Positions 47,307-59,300 of a stretch of 64,000 nucleotides of DNA are shown here, piece by piece; positions within the stretch are counted from its first letter, which is position 1, and each line of letters begins with the position of its first letter. Made by a program: the position numbers and the translations under genes. The stretch covers positions 3,038,001 to 3,102,000 of the forward strand of contig NC_089565.1 of NCBI RefSeq assembly GCF_040115645.1, written 5' to 3'. The DNA comes from Euwallacea fornicatus. Lineage: Eukaryota; Arthropoda; Insecta; Coleoptera; Curculionidae. The notes beneath the pieces are model-generated. The model made no database searches, was not told the DNA's origin, and saw nothing but the letters and a program-made list of their open reading frames with translations.

Positions 47307-50300
47307 CTGTAACAAATTTTTGAAGATATTAGGGTGGTGACTGACAATATGTTGAAGAATATTCGATTTTTAGGAAATACACGATATGATTAACAGCACT
47401 TAATGGCAATAGCAGGCAGTGAAAATAAAGATGTATAAATACTGAAAGTAGTATTTTGACAAATAAGTTTTATAAAGTTTTCACTATATCCAAATATATT
47501 TTTCAACGGATACTGAATACTCTTTTTTTCTTTTTGCCTCCTACATAAAGGTAAATTTGCTGACACAGCTGACACCCGAATATTGCCTTAACTCGATAAT
47601 CTGTTTTCCCTAAAACTCAGAACCACCTCTTTATCCTCACCAAAACATTTTAACGGAATATTTGTCTAGAAATACTCCTCATGCGATATCTTCGATAGAA
47701 AACATTGTAATACTTAAATCCTACATATATGAACCTCTCAACTTTCAGCCAATTGTAACTAAGCCTAATACATATAACGAAATACGATACATTTAAGTAT
47801 ATATACACGATGTTTCAGAATTGCACGGCACTACTTTAGTTATGCATTATCTCGTACAAAATAAGGAAGAAAATTCATATAGGCAATGTGGCCGATCTCA
47901 CTCAGTAGCGATGTTACAGGGTGTTAAAACTTAAGAAAAAATTGCATTTTCACTTTAGTGTGCTTCATTTCCCGCAAATAAAGCTTTCAAATTTTATATG
48001 AGTATTAGGTAATACGTGCTGCTTAATTTAAGAATAGTTTGCGTCTAGCTACTATATAGGGTAATGTATTTTCTGAGATCCTGATACATAAAATCCTTCT
48101 AAAAAAATTTGCTCCTACGCCATTGGTATGTGTTAATATTTTTCTTAAGATTTACAGTCTATTACCTAAATTTTATATCTTTATTTTTGTTCGAATCCCG
48201 TTTAATTTCTTAAAACTACGAATACCACGATGTTTTTAAATTTTATTGTGTCCATATCGAAAATACTGTTTGTGTAAGTTTTGATCTTATAATAGCTTAA
48301 TAGTCACCAGGATGCTTTACGAAATGCCAAAAAATCATGAATTCGTCATGCTGCATTCGACAAAATGAAAGCAACTTTGAACAGTTTCTCGAAATTCTGT
48401 ATTATTTAATAAATATCTTTATGTCCCAGTATCTCGATAATAAATTGACTTAATACATTTGCTTTTATGAACTTTTTTCCATTATTTTGTTCTAGAGGAT
48501 ACATTTAATATTTTACAAATATAAAATTTTTTACCTTCGCACAGAATCCTATATGACATTTTTCCTATGTTAATTTTCATATGGATTTTGAATATCACTG
48601 ATTTACTCTTCAATCACCTTATACTATAATTTGCTAGAATTCACGCAATGAAACCTTGAATTGGTGGGTGTTAAAAGAAGAGAAATGCTTAAATCTAATA
48701 TAACTTATTACTTAAAAAAAAGATAGGACTTTGTCTTGGAAGTGATATTTCTAAGAAAATATATAAATTACGATTCATGGTGTGTTGGTAGGTAATTATT
48801 AGTACATTTTTCTTCTAAAACAACAAACCATTTGATATTCACTTACATTCAAACATCAAAATATATAAGAGACTAAAGAACTCCTCATGAACTAGAAGGG
48901 ATCTTAAGGCCTATGATTTATTAAGTAATTTCTACATTCAGTTGTTCATTGTTTTAAAAGAGTTAAAATTAAAATTATCACAAATTGAAAATTTATACGT
49001 AGGCATGTTATAATTTTATACCAGTAACCACTTTGCTATTATATATATACCGTGTGGTTTTAGGTTCTCCCCCCCGATAACTTATTTTGAAATTATTATT
49101 AAAAAAAAAACAAAATCAGCATTAAATATATGACGTAAGATGTGCTTACAAACAGTGTTTGACTATTTTTTTATACATTTATATATTATCTTATTATTCT
49201 TTTTTTCTTAACCAGATTGTGACCACAAAATTAAAAACAAAGCAATTTCCTATCAACATACAAGTTTATTCATTGTTTACGCACTATTTAGCTGATTGTG
49301 TAATGCATTTTTTACCAAATTTACACTTTCTTTTCTCAAAAACTAATTGATAAATTTGAGGTCGCTTCACTAAGATTTTAAAAATCGGCTATTTTGTGTA
49401 AACGGTGACGTAAGCAATTAAAAAAATAAACAAGCATCTTATGTCATACCATATTTAATGATGTAGCGGAAGAAAATTTAGAGCCGCATGGTATATCTAG
49501 GTATATTTCAAATTCCTATTTACCTACTTAGTTTATTTTCATTTCCAGAGATTCAAATATTTAGTGAGATTTCTGTTTCCAATTATGTGTTTACGGAAAC
49601 GTTTCTCATTGTATCATACTGCATTTTTATACATTAAAAAGTCCCGGCAACTATGTAAAACAAGATCATTAAAAGTAACATCAAGTATTTGTTTTTAATT
49701 CGCACTGAAATCATTTGATTTGTCTCATTTTCAACTCATTAATAGTTATAAATTTCTCTATAACAAATGATCTTAAAATTTACAGCAGCGAAATATATAA
49801 TATAAACAATGCTTTATCCGAAAATTTTTTGTTCTTTTAATAGTTATTTACTTAATAAGGCAAAAAAGTCATTCTCAACTCACGAGTTAATTTTACACAC
49901 CCGCCAGTGTGTTAAGAAAATTTCTCTCTAATTATGGAAGTATTTTTCATTCGACCATGGTATACGATATTACACAAAAAAATAGGTTGGAACCCAGATT
50001 ATCGCAACGAAACTCCGATACCACTTTATCGTTGGCCACGATTACTTTCATAATGGTTGAATACGTGATTTTTATTGGAGATATTTCTTTAAATATTATC
50101 AAAATTTATATTTTTTTGATATTTTGAAGGCCCGGAACACACAACTAACATATTAATAGGGACATATTAACCCTAATTGAGATATGCCATGGCATAGTAT
50201 TGTAAAATAATATTTATAGCCAGAATAATTTATCGCATTGTCATTTGGTCTTCCTAATACACGCGTATATCAACATTTTATTTTCCAACTATTATCTCCG

Positions 50301-53300
50301 TTGTATAAGAGTACTTTCGCAGGCGATCGTGAGGAATAATAATTACCTAACAATATACAAATAGTCCGGTTTAAGGATAATCGCTCATATTTGACATGTA
50401 TAAAATAAATTACCCAAAATCGCACATGTAAACTAACCATTTAAATATTACACGATTTATGTCATAATTTTTTTCATTAACGGTATTAGAGAGGTGTAAC
50501 ATAAGGGTAAACTAAGGAGTGGGATGACTTCTCTTTGTCTGAGTGCGACATAGTTATGACGCTATAACTTAACAAGTGTGTATAAATATACACGTCATCA
50601 TAATCAAAATAAACCGTAGAAAGTAAATAATCTGAGGTGCTTCTGTGTTTTTGTCGAAAACGTACTCTTTAAACAAATATTCCTGTGCTTTCAAACACGC
50701 TCTGTAGTTACACTCAAAATTATACACAGTGTGAGATCGTTGAGGAAAAATATGATTCTTCAAGTAAGCACTATGGTCGCAAACAAATTCTTATTATATT
50801 ACACAGGGTGGTTGGTACAGCGATAGGAAGTTTTCAATAGTAAATAGAAGTCATTATAGAACCATACTTAACGTTACACAAAATCTCACGGTTCTTCAAA
50901 TATCGACTAAGACGGAGAAATGCATTAGAAATAGAGGATCTTATTTTTAAAATGATTAATATTTATTTAAATTTAATATCGTCTATTTTCTTGTTGTGGG
51001 GAATATTTCCTTTTCTTTGCATTTTTGTGGACACTAATTTTGTCATAATATCATATAACATTTGCATATGCAATGATTCGAAGCTTTGATGTTGTAAAAA
51101 AATGTTTAGAGATTTGCAGTGCCTCAAGAAAGAATTAGTACCACAGTTTAAATCGGATTTTGATAATTTTATGATGGAGTCTCATATAAGATCCTCTTAG
51201 TAGAGGTACAAATGCTCATTTATTCAAAAATATATAGAGGGTGTTAACAGTAGCCACTTTCGTTTTCATGTTTTCAAATTTAATTTTCTTGATTTTTTCA
51301 GATAGAATGATGTGTTTTTTATATCGTAGGGCAAAAGAAAATTCAATTATCTTCATTTCGGTATAAAATAATGTCTATTTATTTTAAATATTAATTAAGC
51401 TATTAATTAATTTAGGAACACGTGCATTTATGGCTAAGTGCCTGAGTATTAAGTATATAATAGCATAGTTTTGATGTTTTTTTTATTTTAAGTTTTGACA
51501 ACTCATTTAAAGTTTTCAGTTTGTTCTAAATTTGTTTATGTTAAAACTGGCCATAAAAATGAAGTATTCTCAACAAAAACCTATTAATATCATTTATGTA
51601 ATTGGTTTATGTGATGGAAATTATTTATTAGCATTTCGGCACAATGATTCCTAATCGATGACGTCCCAATGTAAATAGCTTACAAAGTTTAAGAAAAGTT
51701 TTAGGAGCAGATAATCAATTGTACATCACTTTATCAGTAGTAAAAACCCAAACATTAATTAGCGTAAGAGAAATTAATCGAAAGGTCAATGAGCTATCAA
51801 TACTTAAAAGGAAAAACATCGAAATCACGTCGACGCCTCCTAAACACTCGGGCACGTGGCCATGAATGCAGGTTTCCCTGAAATAATTAATTGCATTAAT
51901 ATTTATGATAAATATGGTATTACTTTATATCGAAAGGAAAAAAAAATTCTGTCATTTTACGTCGCAAAAAACACGTCATCCTATTTGAAAAATTCAAGTA
52001 AATTGAAGTTAAAGGTTTGAAAATTAAATTTGTAATTGTGCAGACCGTGTGCGTATTTTTCGCTAAATGAGTATTCGTATCTGCAAAGTTAATCTTACAT
52101 GAAACTATCTTGAAATTATCAAAATTTAATTTACTAAAGGCACTGCAAGTGTCTAAAATTTCCCTTAAAACGCCATAGCCTCGAGTCACTGCATCTCAGG
52201 GTAAAAAAATCTAGGAACTAACAGAGAATTAAGAGAAGATTTGATCGTGTGAAAAATTGGGGGTGATCCTATTTTAAGGAGTGGTATTTTGCTTTTTTGG
52301 ATTACCCTGTAGGGTTGTTATTAATTTTTAAAATCATCTTTATTGGCCTTTTATACTTCTCCCTATTTATTTTTTATGAAATCACAAATAAATCCATAGG
52401 AAACCAAGAACCTGTTAAATGGACACCCTTTGTTGTCAATGTCCATATTAGGAATGTTCCTTTAAAAAATTTTGAAACTAATTGTATCAATTCAATTATT
52501 TTGTAAAAAACATCTAAGAAAGACGTTATTTCCAAAAAAAGGTTAACACTTTGTTTAAGGATAAATATGGTTATATAAAGTCAAACTGATGCCATCTATT
52601 TCCCATTAAAATCTTTCTATCGCCCTACCAAATACCCTGTATATTGGATCTCAAAATGTAAAAATTGTTAAAACACTTATTTACTTCATAGCTGTAAAAC
52701 TTTTATCCGGATGCCCTTTATATTTCTTAGAATAATAAATTTAAAAAATCATTACGTGCTGTTATCAGACCAACAGAAAAAAAATTAACAACAATACATC
52801 TTATTTTTCTTCTACTTTACTTTAGCCGCTTTTGCAGGTAATCACAATGAAATAAAATGTATTACGATTAACAATATGCGATTAAAATACAAAATAAAAA
52901 ATAAAAAGTGAACTGACCTAAAGGCAAGTCACGCAGCACAGAGAAAGATGACGGGTGATAACAGGATTTCGAGGGTCTTCTTAAAGGGTGCACAGGCAAC
53001 TTTCTCTTTCCTGTATAACAACCATCATCTTACTTTTTTTCACCCAACGAACACAATAAATATAAAAGCTACCAAGACCACATAAATTAAAAAATATAGC
53101 ATAAAAACGAAACGAATTAAGTATTCACATGATTCTGAAATGGTCTTAGAAGCCTTAAAGACAAAAATTATAATATTAGTACGAAATTAGTACAAAAAGG
53201 TCTACGTAAGGATGCTGATTGTATTTGAAATATTATAACTTATCAAAAGTGAAGAATTATCACAACAAAATCACGATTTGTGCAAAAACAGGTCAGAAAT

Positions 53301-56300
53301 GACATGGACACGTACATGTAATTCACTCTAACATTTAAAAATTCAACAATTTTGTTTCAGGCCAGAAGAAAAAATCAAAATACACTCAACATCATAAGAT
53401 AAAAATTATTGTTATTATATTCGTGAAATTGACTTCCATGCATGTCAGGTTTAAACAACATCTTAAATGGATCTCAACTCAAACAATATGCAGGTACATT
53501 ATTCCCAAAAGCTGCTACAGTCAAACACTGAAATTTGTGATTTACTAATATGAACTTTTGAGATCCATTTGGTATTACAGAACGTTCGTCAAAAACCGAA
53601 ACTACACTACACTACGTGAAAACAAGTTAATCTACCAGTAATTTTAAAACGCACGCGCCAGCATGGAAATCATTTGGTTTGTACAAAATGATAATGAGGT
53701 GTAGCAGGATATGTGAGAACAAAAATAGAAGAAAAATACCCTTTTACCTTCCGGTGTACGTATAAATTCTATTTAAGCTAGAAATGGCGTATTAAATATC
53801 GAGGAGTAATAATTACGTGATATTAGTAGAACATTTTCACCAAAGCTAAAAGCAAAGGATATACTGAAGCAAATGCAAGGCATTGTAACAATATCGTTTC
53901 TAGTAGTTTTTAGCATTCATTACTGAGGTCATTTCTACATTTCGAAGCAGAAGATTAATATTTTAAAAGCGTTTTAATACAATCAGAATTCCGAATAATC
54001 TTGATGAATAATATTATAGAATATGAGAGATATCAATATAAACAGGCTTAAATATGTGGTGAATTTGCTCTACATTAAGTAGTTGGCGAAAATCGACCAC
54101 TTGGTGGTATTTCTTGGAAGTTATTCAAATTATTTTATGTAGTTACTCTACTACAGATATTTGGCTCTATCGTGAAATAAATGTATCGAATTTAGTTTAC
54201 AAAAGCAAGTTATAGCAGAAATTGCTATTTTAGGTACCTATTCAAATAAGCTTGGCTTATGGTTTAAGTGGCAAGAGCATTCAATTAAGCATATTGGTCA
54301 AACAGATTTACGAAATTCACACAAAACATAAAAGAAAACTTCACTCTACTGGCTACAACACATATGCCAACGTACTGAATAAACACACAATATTTTTAAG
54401 TCATTTCAAGATCTCCTCTATTAATGGTTATTTAACTAACCTGAATTAACCAATGAGTGTATTAATGAAGGCTATTATTAATCGGAGCGGTTCAACTTTA
54501 AACATTAAAACTCTACTCTCTTTTTAAAGGAAACTTGAGAAGATTTCTTTAGGGTAATCAATCAAGAATTCCTGCTAGTCAAGTGGGCTCACTATCTTGA
54601 GAGTTAATCAATTAACTCTTCGATTCCCTATCAGAGTCCCATTCAGCTTTTTGTTTCTCTCTGGCCATCACTGTAATTATTTATATTATCTGATCTAAAC
54701 TGCTCTTTAAAACCTTAAAGAGTATTATATACTAGTTTTCATTAAGGCGATAGCTCCAACAAAACACTGTCTTCTCAGTATCAAACAAACATTTACTGAC
54801 ATAAATACAGAATTCATTACTGTATTAAAGAGCCTCTAGGTCATACTTCCTTTGCTGTGTTCGCACTTCGAATTTCTTACGTTTCTCCTTTGAGACGTGA
54901 ACATGTGCTTTCGTGCCAAAAATCTTTAGGTAACTCACATTAAAGTTTTACATCGCTCCAAGTTTCTTGAGGGGTCAATCACTTTGTTGGAAAAATATTT
55001 AGTAAATCCCCAGCAACTGCAGTTTTTGCAGCTTCGGCACAAAATAAACTTCGTTGAAATATTCGGTAGACAAAATGCAGGTAAATGTTTCCTGTCGTAC
55101 TAGCTTTCATTACCAGGCTATTTAAGATAAAAGTGTAGCACTGAAATGTTTTCATAATATCGCACATAATGTCCAAATTCTTCGTCGTATACACCAAATA
55201 TGCACCGGTGAAGTAGAGTATCACACCACGAGATATCACAAGTCACTACCGATTTTGGCATCAGTTAATGCACAATAGAATGAAACATGTTTGTCTTTTG
55301 TTGAATTATCATCATCATTCTTCATATTCGGGCAACAAAATGTCTATATTGGCGACGTTGAACTCTAGACAAAACTTAGTTAAATATCCGTCGAAGTTCG
55401 TTTCCTAGTTCTTGTGTTAGTACATATTACAGTTGAATTTTGAGATGAATGTCTACCATTACATCTTATACTATTACTGTGCACTTCGTGGAACCCCGTA
55501 GGTTTCCAACTCCACGATTTTGGCTTATTTCTTTCTTATATCATCACTTAGTGCCCCGTCAACGTTAGGAAGTTGATGAGCAATACCAATGATGATATTC
55601 ATATAGTCTTCTACACAGTCATTGTTCTCCAACTTTCTAGCAATTAATATACATAGTAGCTGAACTTTACGGGTCGATCCTGTCAAACTCAAATGCTCTG
55701 GTAAAGTTTTCCTATTAATCCTGTGGTAGCTGTCTAAATAAGTACATAATTAAATGAATCCACTAAGACATTGATGAGTGTTCAAGCTTTGGTGATTTTT
55801 TCATATTTCTTGGTACCCAAAGCGAAGGCTCCTAGTTCTGCAAATTGCCATATATCATAAATTTAGTTTTTTCCTCCTGATCTCATTATAAATTGATGGG
55901 AAAGCATTTTATTTGAATATTCGGCAATACCCAACTATATGAGTGATGGGCCTAAAACGTGTTGTTTTACTTATTCAAATAAAGCTGGCTTGGGAACCGA
56001 GTAGCCTTTATTTAATAGCTTTGCTCCAAAAAAACAACAATTTTCGAATCAATGCGAACTGGCAAAAATATTTGCAAAGAGTAAACTCACTCAATTATAG
56101 TAAAGTTACCTAAACTTTGAGTTTTCGGTACTTAAGCCTCTTATTAAACCAGCTCGTAATGACTTCACACAGCGAGAAATACATAAATTCGTACGGCAGT
56201 TAAAAGTCGTTTATTATATAGAGTCGCCATTTTCCCAATGCATAACCCGATTAAATTCCTTAAAACGACGCATTATCGTATACCATATGTGAACCCCTTA

Positions 56301-59300
56301 TTAAAAACGTGAGTATAGTGAGCAGTGCACGTTATCAACTCCAAACTTTAAAGCCAAATCTTTATTGACCTGATTTCACTAGCTGAGACACAATTCCAAT
56401 AACTCGTGAAAAAAATCGTTGACTTCCTTAAAAATTTTTTTTCCATAATTTGTTAAATCTGTAAAATTGCGTAATAACTTTCTACGGTTAGGTATATTGC
56501 GCCTGCTTTATTAGTGCCTTCCTCTAATTAAATTTGATTAGACCTCATGACACGATTGTTCAAGTCGAGCTCTAAAACTCTATTGTTTTCGAGACTTGAA
56601 ACTTGCATCTGTTAGTGCTTTGCAAGAGGCGTTTCCACATGAAGCTTGGAAGTTTTACTTGTTTACCCAATTTAACTCTTCTCCCTTTAACATTTCGCTC
56701 CATTATTTCTGCTTCCTTGATACTGATAAATTATTTTCCCACCTACTTGCCGACCATCCTAGTTAAGGAACCCCGAAACAACTCACATCAAGATAAAAGA
56801 ATTTATTCACTTTGACGTCATCTAATCTCGAATCCAAAATGTACCTAACTCCACTCTTCAAGTAAAGTACTCTTCTTCTTTCAAGACATAACGTCCTTGT
56901 TTCTTGAGTGTCGTGTCCTCACGTGCAATTGGTATTTTTAAAAACATTTCTCTCATTTACTCGATGCTTGTCGTAACTGCACCATGAAGTGCTGATGTTT
57001 GGCCTCAATTGAAAAAATGTTCAGACGTGCCTCTGCTGCCCAAGTTATCGACTCCGCGTCAAACCCGGAAACCTCACTTATAATTTAGAATCTTGAACCT
57101 CACAGTTCAGTTTTTATTGCTATCGGTACGCCATGTTCCCACGTATCTCCATCAACCCCACTGTTGAAGTCAAGCGTTAGAGCGACTTTTTTGCTGCAAT
57201 TGTGGAAGGCCAGTAATGTTCTCATTTTCACATGCACGTGATATACTCCATTAACCAAGAGTAACCAGGTTTCTTCGTTTCTCTCAACTGTCCATTTAGT
57301 GGCCCAAGCCGTAACCTACTGTTTAAGTCAAGCCTTGGAACTCTACTTTTTCGAGTAGTTGCAAATTGCATGAGTTAGCGTTTGAAAGTTGTGTCTCCAC
57401 GTGAAACTCGGAAAGTTAAGTTGTTTATACAAGTCCTCTATGTTTAAAATTTGCGACGAACGTGTTTTGCTCCCAATATTGTTTTTTTGCATACTGATTA
57501 GTCATGTGTCCGCATCCCTCCAAGTTCTGACTATACGTCAAAAAATCCAGAATCTGATTCGGTTAAGTCCAGTTGTACAATCGTGGTTCAAAGGCCGATT
57601 TAATCGAACAAGAACTGTTATTTGAACCATCCCATAACAATAGCATTACCGTCGAATTAATTTCATTTGTAGTTCCCCGCACTAGTAATGTTATTCTTAT
57701 GAGATTTAAGTAACAGTTCACATTTTTTTCTCAGTTGAGCCATCATACTTTGACATTTTCGTTTCTCTTTCGTGTTATTCTAAATGTCAAAAATAAGCAC
57801 GATCTTAGCCAATTAGCTAAGGGCAACCGCTCAATTTTTCGACCGTCTTGCTTAAAATGTCAAAAATTTAAGACGAGGGGAAGACTTAACTGGTCTTTAA
57901 CCAATCGGCTGTAAGAACAGAAATGACGCTGGCGGACGACAGAACAAGTAATCTTCTTTGCACGGCGCAGAACGGAACGTAGTATTTTGGAAAGTTATGA
58001 AGGTCTATAGGCATAACTTATGAGATTTAAATGATTAGAAAACGTACACCGGGCGATAGAGGGCATCAGCTTCGGTCACCTATGCAATGGCGCTGCGCTG
58101 GATCTGGGCTGGCGGCTGCGGCCCGCTTACCTGGCGAAACTCTTGAATGCGGCCGACTGCGGGTTGATGCACAAAGGCACCCTACTCGTGTTTAGTTGTT
58201 CGGCTATAAACTTGTGCATTTCCTCTGAAACAATCAAAATAACAATGATATTCAAACGTAACATGATGTGTTGTATAATATCTAAAGATTCCTCGAATTC
58301 TGCAGATTCTAGTAGACGATTCATCGGTGCGCTTTACCCAATTAAATAAATTATTAGAAATATTTACCTTTAACTTGTTGCACCGACGTCAATTTCCTCT
58401 CCCAATGATCGTCGAAAGCCTGAGGCGCCGTAATTTCGAATTCCGAGGTGTATTGACGCATTCCACTCGCCGTCGTGTAACAGCACTTGCACATGCAAGA
58501 GTGGTACCTTAACCTACCTTCATCTAAATACGGATGTGCCAATGCGTCCACCACTGATATCCTCTTGTCCTACAAAAAAAGGTCGTTCGATTGCTTGATA
58601 GATTAATGCAGGATCAGAAGTACTTACAGGATCAAAAACCAACATCTGACACAGCAGATGCACGACTTCGTGCGTGGCTTGAGACGATAAAGTGTAGAGC
58701 GCCGATAAACTGGGTGGTTTGGGAGCCCGTCTTAACATATGTGTTTTGGCGCCTTCGCAGGCGTATTTCATGTCATCTAATGAAGGCGTTCCTAGTAGCT
58801 CAGTAATCAGTTCAAGTTGCTGCACAGGGTTTTGTGCCTAGAACAATGTCAAATTCAATTTTGGATTGACCAAATTAAAACAGAAACATTTCAAACGAAA
58901 AAGTCAACGCTCTTAGAATTACAAAAAAAAAAGTTTAATTGTGAAAGACAACTTTATGAAGTCCATTTTTTAAACTATAACTAATTGCAAAATTAAAGAG
59001 TTATCGCTATTGTAGATCTTTATAACAAGAACAATAGATACTAAAAGACTTCGTCAGGAATATACGTATGTAACTTTAAATCCCCTTTCCTACAAATTAC
59101 ACTTGCAACAATGAAGAAATATCGATATATCATCTTTTACGACTAGTTTAAAAAATATATTGTTACGACCTGTCCCGTAAATATCTGTAAAATCTGCGGA
59201 CAGAAAGTTATCTCTTTGTAATATATGTAACGAAAAAAACAAAAATGTCAATTGAGAGAGCTCATTGGGTGCTCCCACGGTTCTGTTTTTTTGGGTTCGA

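Larger units (their letters stand above)
47307..58130 (-). other. nmo: 10.8-kb last intron of nemo
   Basis: Bounded by GTAAGC at 58130 and TTACAG at 47312. It houses two DNA elements (49048-49493, 50803-52640), a copia-like relic (54840-55745) and a degenerate repeat field (56558-57560). The remainder is AT-rich without a recognised feature. No nested gene with an intact frame was seen. Confidence 0.85.

Noticed and set aside
48185..48200. GTTCGAATCCC resembling a tRNA T-arm
   Set aside because: No acceptor stem, D-arm or anticodon arm fits around it on either strand.
58127..58324. Continuous 65-codon frame starting upstream of the nemo C-terminal exon
   Set aside because: Its first half is translated intron. 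The true exon starts after the TTTCAG at 58225, as shown by phase with the preceding exon and by family similarity.
58143..58806. Plus-strand open frames opposite the nemo exons
   Set aside because: They are antisense shadows of conserved kinase exons.
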